A DNA stretch of 64,000 nt from Polystyrenella longa (GTDB taxonomy: Bacteria > Planctomycetota > Planctomycetia > Planctomycetales > Planctomycetaceae): contig NZ_CP036281.1 of the NCBI RefSeq assembly GCF_007750395.1, forward strand, positions 5,293,001 to 5,357,000. Direction: 5' to 3'. Made by a program: the position numbers and the translations under genes. The notes beneath the pieces were generated by a model that saw only the letters and a list, made by a program, of their open reading frames with translations, made no database searches and was not told the origin of the DNA. This document shows, one piece after another, positions 25,529 through 33,803 of this stretch (the stretch's first letter is position 1; the number at the start of each line of letters is the position of its first letter).

Positions 25529-26548
25529 ATGCGAAAATACGCCATCACGGCGATCTCTCTGGCCGTCGTTTCCTGTGCCGTTCTATCGGTTTGGGCCCTG
25601 GTAGATTCTGATGCCCCACCCGGGGATGCTCCGCCGGGAATGGTTTGGATTCCGGGTGGTGAATTCACCATGGGAATCGAAGACCGCCGATTTCGGGACA
25701 CGACTCCACTTCACAAAGTGAAGGTGGACGGTTTCTGGATCGATAAGACCGAAGTCACGAACGCGCAGTTCAAAGAATTCGTGGATGCGACAGACTATGT
25801 GACCGTCGCGGAGCGGAAGCCGACTCAAGAAGAATTTCCCGGGGCTCCTCCGGAAAATCTATTCGCCGGATCGGTTTGTTTTTCTCCACCTGCAGGCCAA
25901 GTCCCCTTAGACAATCACCTTCAATGGTGGAATTACGTCGCGGGTACCAGTTGGAAACAACCCGAAGGGGAAGGTAGTAACCTGGAAGGACGCGAGAACC
26001 ATCCTGTGGTACACGTCGCCTATGAAGATGCACTCGCCTTTGCGGAATGGGCAGGAAAACAGATACCAACTGAAGCCGAATGGGAGTATGCCGCGAGAGG
26101 TGGACTCGAGCAGAGTAAATTCGGCTGGGGTGATGAATTCCAACCGGATGGCGAATACATGGCGAATACTTTTCAAGGAATTTTTCCTAACGAAAACACG
26201 TCTCAAGACGGATTCGTCGCCACGGCTCCAGTCGGTTCCTTCCCGGAGAATGGATACGGATTATCCGACATGGCAGGCAACGTGTGGGAATGGACCAGCG
26301 ACTGGTATCGGAACGACACTTATCTCGAACGTGCTAGGCACGAAGATCTCTCGGTGAACCCGAAAGGGCCAAGCCAGGAAGAATCTTTTGACCCCATGGA
26401 ACCGGGAGTTCAAAAACGCGTTCAAAAGGGAGGCAGCTTTCTATGTACGGACCAGTATTGCACACGTTATGTACCGGGAGGACGAGGCAAAGGAGAACCT
26501 TCAACCGGGACGAGCCATACCGGTTTTCGTTGTATTAAAAAGAGATAA
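25529..26548 (+). CDS. Formylglycine-generating enzyme (SUMF1/FGE family), exported
   Basis: Oxidises the active-site Cys of sulfatases (C-x-P-x-R) to formylglycine. At 339 residues, the FGE domain covers about 35-337: WIPGGEFTMG, DKTEVTNAQFKEFV, PTEAEWEYAARGG, GNVWEWTSDWY and GGSFLCTDQYCTRY. The two Cys (C306 and C311) have the spacing of the catalytic copper-binding pair of true FGEs, which many SUMF1-like proteins lack. The N-terminus is a hydrophobic export signal or anchor, with a loose lipobox at VVSC (C16). Maturation may thus occur outside the cytoplasm. CGGAGA precedes ATG 25529. All three sulfatases in the window carry the Cys-type site it would act on. Confidence 0.92.
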   Translation: MRKYAITAISLAVVSCAVLSVWALVDSDAPPGDAPPGMVWIPGGEFTMGIEDRRFRDTTPLHKVKVDGFWIDKTEVTNAQFKEFVDATDYVTVAERKPTQEEFPGAPPENLFAGSVCFSPPAGQVPLDNHLQWWNYVAGTSWKQPEGEGSNLEGRENHPVVHVAYEDALAFAEWAGKQIPTEAEWEYAARGGLEQSKFGWGDEFQPDGEYMANTFQGIFPNENTSQDGFVATAPVGSFPENGYGLSDMAGNVWEWTSDWYRNDTYLERARHEDLSVNPKGPSQEESFDPMEPGVQKRVQKGGSFLCTDQYCTRYVPGGRGKGEPSTGTSHTGFRCIKKR

Positions 26549-26652
26549 GTAACAGACAACAAACAACTCATTAAAACCAACTTCGTGGTTAAATTACGAC
26601 AACGTTTGTAGAGAGTTTGCTCTAGACACACACTTCAGACGAGGATTAAACA

Positions 26653-27630
26653 ATGCTGCGATGTATTTTACTTTCTTGTAGTTTTTTGCTGATGGGAAAC
26701 CTTCTCTCAGCTGCGGATCCGCTTTCTTCGTGGAATGAGACGGAAACGAAAACGAAAGTCATGCAATTTGTCGGCTCGATAACGGAAGAAGGAGGGGAGC
26801 AATACGTTGCTCCTGAAGATCGGATCGCGGTGTTCGACAACGATGGTACCCTCTGGTGCGAACAACCTTTTTACAACCAATTGGCGTTCGCTCTCTATCG
26901 GGTCCATCAGCTGGCGCCGAGCCATCCAGAATGGAACGAGAAGGAGCCATTTCGATCTGTTCTCAATGGCGACCTCAAGAAAGTGTTCGCTTCGGGAGAA
27001 AAGGGAATTCTTGCGTTAGTCGCCGCCACCCACTCCGGTATCACAGAGACCGAGTTTAAAAATGCAGTTATGGACTGGACGAACCATTCGGAACACCCCC
27101 GATTCAAACGCTCTTATCTGGAATGCGTTTACCAACCCCAGTTGGAACTATTGGCCTATTTGCGAGCGAATGGCTTTAAAACTTATATCGTCTCGGGCGG
27201 AGGAATCGATTTCATGCGTCCTTGGACAGAAGAGGTCTATGGCATTCCCCCCGAGCAGGTCGTCGGCAGTTCAAGCAAAAGCAGCTACGAAGTTCGTGAG
27301 GGAGTAGGGGTGATCGTGAAGCAACCAGAGTTGAATTTCTTTGATGACAAAGATGGGAAGCCAGTTGGGATACAACAGCACATCGGCAAACGTCCGATTC
27401 TGGCATTCGGAAACTCCGATGGCGATTTCCAGATGCTGGAATACACCACTACTGGAGACGGCCCACGTCTGGGGTTGCTCGTTCATCACGATGACACCGA
27501 GCGGGAATACGCGTATGACCGTGATTCTCATATTGGACAACTTGCACGCGGCCTCGACGAGGCGAAAGCACGTGGCTGGGTGATTGTCAGTATGAAGAAC
27601 GACTGGAACGAAGTTTTCCCGGCGGAATAA
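26653..27630 (+). CDS. Secreted HAD-superfamily phosphatase (SerB-like)
   Basis: A 325-residue HAD hydrolase with a Sec signal peptide (LLSCSFLLMGNLLSAA). The nucleophile motif is VFDNDGTLW near residue 60, motif II IVSGGG near 180, and motif III/IV FGNSDGDFQML near 258. The fold resembles phosphoserine phosphatase, and exported members are usually non-specific phosphomonoesterases. GAGGA at 26641-26645 supports ATG 26653. It lies 104 bases past the FGE gene on the same strand and about 400 bases before the porin. A role in releasing phosphate from organic compounds alongside sulfate release is possible, but inferred from place only. Confidence 0.87.
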   Translation: MLRCILLSCSFLLMGNLLSAADPLSSWNETETKTKVMQFVGSITEEGGEQYVAPEDRIAVFDNDGTLWCEQPFYNQLAFALYRVHQLAPSHPEWNEKEPFRSVLNGDLKKVFASGEKGILALVAATHSGITETEFKNAVMDWTNHSEHPRFKRSYLECVYQPQLELLAYLRANGFKTYIVSGGGIDFMRPWTEEVYGIPPEQVVGSSSKSSYEVREGVGVIVKQPELNFFDDKDGKPVGIQQHIGKRPILAFGNSDGDFQMLEYTTTGDGPRLGLLVHHDDTEREYAYDRDSHIGQLARGLDEAKARGWVIVSMKNDWNEVFPAE

Positions 27631-28042
27631 ATCTCGCTGACGACTTTACCGAAGAGAGCGAACTGGTCCAGCAAGTTATTTTAACTGAGCCGTTGGTACC
27701 ATCGCCGCTGAAACTTGGAGCCGCCTATCATTTGCTTCGGTCCCGAAGCAAATGATAAGCCTCGTCCGTGCGCCTCACGAAGCATATGGTCGTTTCGTAA
27801 GTAGATTTCATCTTGCGGAAGTGGTGGCGACCCGGTTCAACAGTCTCCAGAACGGCACACAAAGTCTTCCAGCCTTAGCTATTCTCAACAAACGAAAAAG
27901 TTTTCCTGTGCGGAACAACCTTAAGATTTCTACGGCGTGCGGCAATTTTTCATCAATGCGATTTAGTCCTACAATCGATTCATTCCGATGGAAAGGATAA
28001 TTCCTTACTATTCCGTCGACCCTGCAGAAGAATGCCACGAAT
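27631..28042. other. Intergenic region with a long perfect hairpin
   Basis: 412 bases without a gene. At 27726-27757 a perfect inverted repeat (TATCATTTGCTTCGG, two bases, then its complement) forms a 15-pair stem. No U-tract follows in either direction. The remaining sequence shows nothing recognised. Confidence 0.55.
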
Positions 28043-29425
28043 ATGCTCGGACTAGATTTATTCCAGTTATCGTCCCGTTGTCGAGTTCCTGTTTGTATCG
28101 GCTTAGGACTGGTATTCTCAGTCATGCCTCAATCGGCCGAGGCTCAAGAGAGTGATTTCTCTGACCCCGAAATCCGGCCGATCACCTGGTCTACCGAGAC
28201 ATGCGATTCCTGTCAGGCCGCAGCGATGCCCTGTCCGTGCGAGTCGTGTGGCTGCAGCCAAGGCTGCGACGATCATTCGCTACCGACATTGAACGAACTT
28301 CTTTCGTTGCCTGAGCATGGCATTGTAATGGAAAATAATGTCACCCAGTTTTATATGGGTGTGGTAGAAGGTGGCCAGGAGCATGAGTTCCGATATTCCG
28401 GACATGGCGACTATCTGATTAATGCCGATTTTTCCAAGATGGGTGGACCGGAAGGACTTTTCCTGAAATTGCGTGCCGAACATCGATTTGGTCAATCCAT
28501 GTCAGGGACGACAGGAGCTCTTCTCCCCTCGAACGTCGCGGCAGACCTTCCCGTGGCAGACAGTGAAGAGGTTTATCTCACTAACGTCCTGTTCACTCAG
28601 ATGTTCTCGGAAAACTTTGGTGTCTTCGCAGGTAAGACCGACACGCTGGATGGAGACATGAACGCCTTCGCTCATGGACGAGGGATTAAACAGTTCTCGA
28701 ACATGGCATTCGTCGCGACGCCGATCGCTCTCCGTTCGATACCTTATTCGAGCCTGGCGACGGGTTTCGTCTGGCTGGAACAGGGAGAACCAATCTTCAC
28801 CTTCACCGTCATGAACCCAACGGACACCACCCGTACCTCTGGGTTTGACGAGCTATTCGAAGAAGGGGTCGCCCTCATTCCTGAACTGCGATTACCGACC
28901 AACTTCTTTGGGATGCCCGGGCATCAGCTTTTCGGAGCCACCTGGAGCAGCCGAACGTACACTGCCCTGGATCAAGACCCGCGTATTATTCTTCCGAACG
29001 TACCTGTGGCAAAATCGTCGGACACGTGGTCGCTGTATTATAACTTTGATCAATACCTGTATGTGGATCCCTGTGATTCCAAGAAAGGTTGGGGGGTGTT
29101 CGGTCGTGCTGGAATTGCCGAGGCCGACACGAACCCGCTCGAATGGTTCCTCAGTTTTGGTATTGGAGGAAACAGTGTCATTCATGGACGTGATGAGGAC
29201 ACCTTTGGTGTTGGTTATTACTATGCAGGAACGAGTGATGAAATTGCTCCCTTCGTCCAGAATGCGATTGGCGGGATTAATGACGGACAAGGGGTAGAGA
29301 TGTATTACAATATCGCTGTGAATCGTTCTCTTACGATCACTCCAGACGCACAGGTTATCATCCCCGCCCGAGACCAGATTGACACAGCGGTCTTATTGGG
29401 TGTACGAGCCAATCTGACATTCTAA
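28043..29425 (+). CDS. Outer-membrane porin-like protein (OprB-type, predicted beta-barrel)
   Basis: A 460-residue exported protein. After a signal peptide (VCIGLGLVFSVMPQSAEA) comes a Cys-rich stretch (CDSCQAAAMPCPCESCGCSQGC) at about residues 53-75. The rest is rich in alternating aromatic/polar strands and ends in Phe (VRANLTF), as outer-membrane beta-barrels do. Strand-like segments such as FGVFAGKTDTLDGDMNAF and WSLYYNFDQYLYV, and the overall length, fit carbohydrate-selective OprB-like porins. Neighbouring sulfatase and phosphatase genes suggest uptake of sulfated or neutral sugars (inference). A strong terminator follows at 29455-29500. The N-terminal Cys cluster is unusual for a porin. 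Confidence 0.75.
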   Translation: MLGLDLFQLSSRCRVPVCIGLGLVFSVMPQSAEAQESDFSDPEIRPITWSTETCDSCQAAAMPCPCESCGCSQGCDDHSLPTLNELLSLPEHGIVMENNVTQFYMGVVEGGQEHEFRYSGHGDYLINADFSKMGGPEGLFLKLRAEHRFGQSMSGTTGALLPSNVAADLPVADSEEVYLTNVLFTQMFSENFGVFAGKTDTLDGDMNAFAHGRGIKQFSNMAFVATPIALRSIPYSSLATGFVWLEQGEPIFTFTVMNPTDTTRTSGFDELFEEGVALIPELRLPTNFFGMPGHQLFGATWSSRTYTALDQDPRIILPNVPVAKSSDTWSLYYNFDQYLYVDPCDSKKGWGVFGRAGIAEADTNPLEWFLSFGIGGNSVIHGRDEDTFGVGYYYAGTSDEIAPFVQNAIGGINDGQGVEMYYNIAVNRSLTITPDAQVIIPARDQIDTAVLLGVRANLTF

Positions 29426-30019
29426 CCTATGAACACATAAGTTCAGATCAGACCAGCCGGTTTCCCGTTCGCATACATGAACAGGAAACCGGCTTTTTTT
29501 ATTTTCCGGTGGAAATGCTGAAACACATACCACGGAGGAGCAATTCCCGATGCACGGCATAAGAGTTCCATCGGCAACGCTTTTGAGCAGAGCATTTCAC
29601 TTCAACGATTAAGATTTTGGGAAATCGAGAATCGCCATGTCCCTTTTCTCTGGATCTCTTGACTGAGCGGATCTAGGCTGGAACATGAGCTACTTAGTAA
29701 TACTAATTAATTCGACTCACGATTTAGTATCACTCTGCTGAGCCAATTCACGTCTTTAACTTTGGCTTTAACTTCGGCATGGTTAAACAGCACACAATCC
29801 TTCTCGCTGAAATGAGGGATCGCTGATGAGAATGTGTTCTGCGAAAGGGAATCGATTATCCATCACTGAATTCTTTCGATGACTCGGATCACGATGATGG
29901 TTCGTCTTGATCGTAGAATCCAACTCATGGAACGACCTGTAGCTTCAATTGATTTCATTGACTCATGTAGTTTATGAAACAGCATTTTACAATTCACATC
30001 ATCCGCTTGAGGTTTCACC
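29426..30019. other. Intergenic region between porin and arylsulfatase
   Basis: 594 bases. After the terminator at 29455-29500 the only notable item is a 20-codon open frame, 29550-29612 (MHGIRVPS to HFND), preceded by GGAGGAG at good spacing. It may be a leader peptide or chance. Nothing else is recognised. Confidence 0.45.
29455..29500 (+). terminator. Rho-independent terminator after the porin gene
   Basis: Arms AGCCGGTTTCC (29455-29465) and GGAAACCGGCT (29484-29494) pair perfectly over 11 bases. A GTTC/GAAC inner pair shortens the loop. A run of seven T (29494-29500) follows. It lies 30 bases past the porin stop. Confidence 0.93.
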
Positions 30020-32392
30020 ATGGTCATTGCGCGCAAGCCTGTCCGATTGTCGCTGGTATCGGCTTTATTCACTCTAGTTTTCACAGTCTTCGTAGGGTCA
30101 TCCTCGGTCAGCCAGGCTGAGGAATTACTCCCCCGCCCGGAGAAACCATTTAAAGGTAAGATCGGTCTCACCTACAAAGATTCGACCGCCGTCAAACCCG
30201 AACTAAAAATCCCAGCCACCTTCGGACTTGAGAATCCGCCGAACATACTCATCGTGTTGATTGATGATTGTGGTTACGGGCAGATGGGCACCTTCGGAGG
30301 TGGGATTCCGACACCGACGTTGGATCGCATCGCGAACAACGGTCTCCGATACACACGTTTTCATACCACAGCATTGTGCAGTCCGACTCGTGCCGCCTTG
30401 TTGACGGGGCGTAACCATCATTCCGTAGGAAGTGGTGTTATCGGTGAAGCGGGAACCGGCTTCCCCGGCTACTCGGGAATCATACCTTCTTCCGCTGCGA
30501 CCTTTGCCGAAGTTCTCCGTGAGTATGGATACGCCAATGCATGGTTCGGAAAAAACCATAACGTCCCTGACTGGGAAACCAGTCTAGTAGGGCCCTTTGA
30601 TCGCTGGGCCAGTGGGCTTGGTTTTGACTACTTCTACGGTTTCGTCGGTGGAGATACGGATCAGTTTCATCCCGCACTTGTGGAAAACAAAAAACGATTA
30701 GAACCTCCCAAAACAAACGAAGATGGTTCCCCTTATCACTTCACAACCGACATTGCGGACCATGCCATTCGTATGATGCGAGCCTCCAAAGCGGTGGCAC
30801 CTCAACGCCCGTTCTTAACTTACTTTGCGACGGGTGCCACCCATGCGCCACATCAGGTTCCTGAGGAATGGTCAGATAAGTTCAAAGGGAAATTCGACGG
30901 CGGCTGGGACAAATACCGCGAAGAGACATATGCTCGCCAGCAGAAAATGGGAATCATTCCTCCAAACGCCAAGCTGACCCCACGACCTGATTCACTGCCA
31001 GCCTGGGATTCCGTTCCAGAAAAAGAACGACAGGTATATTCCCGAATGATGGAAGTCTTCGCAGGCTTTACAGCTCATACCGATCATCAGGTCGGTCGAG
31101 TGGTGGATGCTATCGAAGAGATGGGAGAATTGGATAACACCCTGATTATCTATATGGCGGGTGACAATGGTGCGAGTGCCGAAGGAGGGCTGGAAGGTCT
31201 TGTAAATGAGATGACCTTCTTCAACGCGATTGAAGAACCGCTGGAAATGAAACTAGACGCTCTCGATACACTCGGAAGCGACAAGCATTACAACCATTTC
31301 CCCGCTGCCTGGGCGTGGGCAATGGATACTCCGTTTCAGTGGACCAAGCAGATTGCCAGCCACTTTGGAGGAACTCGGAACGGGATGGCCATGTCCTGGC
31401 CGAATGGAATCAAAGCTCGCGGGGAAATCCGTGACCAGTTCCATCACGTGATCGATATCGCGCCCACGATTCTGGAAATCGTAGGTGTGGATGCTCCAGA
31501 TCAATTCAATGGGGTCGCCCAGAAGCCGGTCGAAGGAGTCAGTATGGTTTACACCTTTGACGATGCCAATGCGGAAGACCGACGCACAACCCAATACTTC
31601 GAGATGCTCGGTAACCAGGGAATTTATCATAATGGTTGGATGGCCAGCGCCTTGCGAGGAATCCCGTGGGAAAGCGAATCCCCTCCGATCGATCTGCTGA
31701 ACATGCCATGGGAGCTGTATAACATCGAGGAAGACTTCTCTCAGGCCAATGATCTGGCCAAAGTACATCCGGAGAAACTTGAAGAACTGGTCAAGAACTT
31801 CTTTGCTGAAGCGGCCAGATATCAGGTCCTACCACTCGACGGTAGGAAAACCGAAAGGTTGAACGTCGACAATCGCCCCAGCCTTACTGCAGGACGCGAC
31901 ACTTTCACCTATCCAAACCTATTACGTCTTCCCGAAGGGGCTGCCCCTGACTTGAAACATAAGGATCATACCATCACGGCAAAAGTCACTATTCCTGAAG
32001 GAGGTGCTAACGGCATGCTTCTTACCCAAGGTGGCCGTTTTGGAGGGTATGGATTTTATGTTCTAGACGGCAAGTTGATCTACAACTACAACCTCGTTGG
32101 CGTAGAGCGCTATCTCGTCACTTCGACTGGTGATCTGCCAACAGGAGAAGTCACATTCCAGGCGAAGTATGTTACAGATGCAGACAAACCGTTCGCCCCG
32201 GCTACGGTCACTTTGTTTGCGAATGATAAACAGGTGGCAGAAGGTCGAGTTAAAAAGAGTATTCCCAACCGGGTCACGCTTGATGAAACACTCGACATCG
32301 GGTTCGACACCGGTACGCCCATCTCCGATGAATATGAATTACCGTTTCGTTTCTCGGGAAAGCTCAACACTTTGACGATCAAGCTTGATTAA
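30020..32392 (+). CDS. Secreted arylsulfatase (family S1)
   Basis: A 790-residue type I sulfatase with a signal peptide (LVSALFTLVFTVFV, then SQAEE). The formylglycine site is CSPTRAALLTGR with the modified Cys at 120. Metal ligands include the DD of LIDDCGYG (82-83) and AGDNGAS further on. A beta-rich C-terminal domain from about residue 640 ends FSGKLNTLTIKL. It hydrolyses sulfate esters outside the cytoplasm and needs FGE activation; an FGE is encoded 3.5 kb upstream. GAGG supports ATG 30020. It has the same length and layout as the sulfatase at 44243, clearly a paralogue. The exact sulfated substrate is unknown. Confidence 0.94.
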   Translation: MVIARKPVRLSLVSALFTLVFTVFVGSSSVSQAEELLPRPEKPFKGKIGLTYKDSTAVKPELKIPATFGLENPPNILIVLIDDCGYGQMGTFGGGIPTPTLDRIANNGLRYTRFHTTALCSPTRAALLTGRNHHSVGSGVIGEAGTGFPGYSGIIPSSAATFAEVLREYGYANAWFGKNHNVPDWETSLVGPFDRWASGLGFDYFYGFVGGDTDQFHPALVENKKRLEPPKTNEDGSPYHFTTDIADHAIRMMRASKAVAPQRPFLTYFATGATHAPHQVPEEWSDKFKGKFDGGWDKYREETYARQQKMGIIPPNAKLTPRPDSLPAWDSVPEKERQVYSRMMEVFAGFTAHTDHQVGRVVDAIEEMGELDNTLIIYMAGDNGASAEGGLEGLVNEMTFFNAIEEPLEMKLDALDTLGSDKHYNHFPAAWAWAMDTPFQWTKQIASHFGGTRNGMAMSWPNGIKARGEIRDQFHHVIDIAPTILEIVGVDAPDQFNGVAQKPVEGVSMVYTFDDANAEDRRTTQYFEMLGNQGIYHNGWMASALRGIPWESESPPIDLLNMPWELYNIEEDFSQANDLAKVHPEKLEELVKNFFAEAARYQVLPLDGRKTERLNVDNRPSLTAGRDTFTYPNLLRLPEGAAPDLKHKDHTITAKVTIPEGGANGMLLTQGGRFGGYGFYVLDGKLIYNYNLVGVERYLVTSTGDLPTGEVTFQAKYVTDADKPFAPATVTLFANDKQVAEGRVKKSIPNRVTLDETLDIGFDTGTPISDEYELPFRFSGKLNTLTIKLD

Positions 32393-32753
32393 TAGCAAAC
32401 TCGCTGAAGAACAAAGTGGATTGGCTACACCTGATTTATCCTCATCGTTTTTGCTACAATATGTTCTGAATATCGAAATTGCTTGGAGTCAATCCCACCT
32501 TTTCAGACGCCAAAACTTGGCAGGGGCTCTTTCTGTTCAGCATTTTTTAAGAATGTTCGTCGTTGCTGGAATGGCTGAGGAGAAAAACGCGGGAGAACAA
32601 ATCCCTGAGTCAGACTCCGAGTTCAATGGTGTCTCCATGGTCCCATTTGAGTTGAATTGATTTATTCACTTTTGCTTAGACGATCCTTCAATGCTATTCG
32701 ATAATATTAAATCTGCTTTTCAGTCACTTATTCTTCCAGGAAAAGAGTGTGCC
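32393..32753. other. Intergenic region after the arylsulfatase
   Basis: 361 bases. A frame of 91 codons from a TTG overlapping the sulfatase end has no Shine-Dalgarno and no family resemblance, so I do not call it. No terminator is seen, and read-through into the next gene is possible. Confidence 0.4.
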
Positions 32754-33728
32754 GTGAATAAGAAGTTATTAACAAACATCCCAGCGTTTATCAGCGTGTT
32801 CTGTATCGCCGGTCTTCTCTGTGCTGACGAACCTCCCACAGCTCCTCCGGCAACGGAGGTTAAAGAAGCACCCGCGGCCGTCTCCACTAAAACTGAGACT
32901 GCAGTGGAGCCCACCGCAGATCTCAAAAAGGCTCTCGATGGTTATGTATCTGCTTACAACGAACGTAATGTTGATGCACTTCTGAGTTACTGGAGTGCAG
33001 GCGGTGTGTACACCACTTCCAACGGCAATCAGATCCAAGGCATCGAAGAACTCAAAGAGTCATTCACCAGTTATTTTGCTGATCTCGACAAAAGCACTCG
33101 CTTAGAAGTTCCTGAATACGAGCATGAAATGATCTCTCCCAAAATCGCCCGGGAAACAGGCATCGCAATGCTGTATCAGGAAGGACAAGATCCCGAACGA
33201 TCCGAGTATACGGCCTACTACATTCGCGAAGGCGATGAATGGAAGCTCGAAAGTCTGGAAGAATTGGTCATCGTTCCCGAGGTGTCTAACTACGAACAGC
33301 TTCAGCCGCTGGAATGGATGATCGGCGAGTGGGTTATTGATGGGAACAAGTCTGACACCACCGTCACCTTTACTAACAAATGGACGATGAATCAAAACTT
33401 TATCATCTCCAACTTTACAATCACGACTGATGGCCAAACAGAAATGTCAGGGGCTCAACTCATCGGCTGGGACCCTGTCGCAGAAACACTTCGGTCCTGG
33501 ATATTTGATTCGCAAGGTGGATTCGGAACAGGGAGCTGGTCTGAAAATAATGGGCATTGGTCTCTTCGCATGCTGTTTCAGACGAACGAAGGAGAAACAG
33601 CATCTGCAATCAACATTTACACTCCAATCGACATGGATACTTATCAATTTGAATCCGTTAGTCGTGAACGCGGAGGCCAACTGCTTCCCAGTATCGAAAA
33701 AGTGACTGCCCATCGTGTGGTCGATTAA
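32754..33728 (+). CDS. Secreted NTF2-like (SnoaL/DUF4440) protein
   Basis: A 324-residue exported protein. The GTG at 32754 (MNKKLLTN) is preceded by AGGAAAAGAG and starts directly before the signal peptide (FISVFCIAGLLCA); the ATG at 32691 would bury it. A low-complexity Pro/Ala/Thr linker is followed by an NTF2-like domain at about residues 57-160 (LKKALDGYVSAYNERNVDALLSYW in pattern, with YTTSNGNQIQG). A second beta-rich domain, about 180-320, resembles DUF1579-like lipocalin-type sheets (LEWMIGEWVIDG). NTF2-like folds bind or isomerise small ligands, but no catalytic residues are evident. It stands between the arylsulfatase and an RPxN-repeat surface protein, all on the same strand. Confidence 0.8.
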   Translation: MNKKLLTNIPAFISVFCIAGLLCADEPPTAPPATEVKEAPAAVSTKTETAVEPTADLKKALDGYVSAYNERNVDALLSYWSAGGVYTTSNGNQIQGIEELKESFTSYFADLDKSTRLEVPEYEHEMISPKIARETGIAMLYQEGQDPERSEYTAYYIREGDEWKLESLEELVIVPEVSNYEQLQPLEWMIGEWVIDGNKSDTTVTFTNKWTMNQNFIISNFTITTDGQTEMSGAQLIGWDPVAETLRSWIFDSQGGFGTGSWSENNGHWSLRMLFQTNEGETASAINIYTPIDMDTYQFESVSRERGGQLLPSIEKVTAHRVVD

Positions 33729-33803
33729 TCCTTCGATAAGTTGCCTACGCATCATTATTTGCATATCAATACAGTCTCCAGTTCATAGTCAGGAACCGGT
33801 TCA

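Noticed and set aside
32385-32660. 91-codon frame after the arylsulfatase
   Set aside because: TTG start inside the upstream gene, no Shine-Dalgarno and no recognisable sequence.
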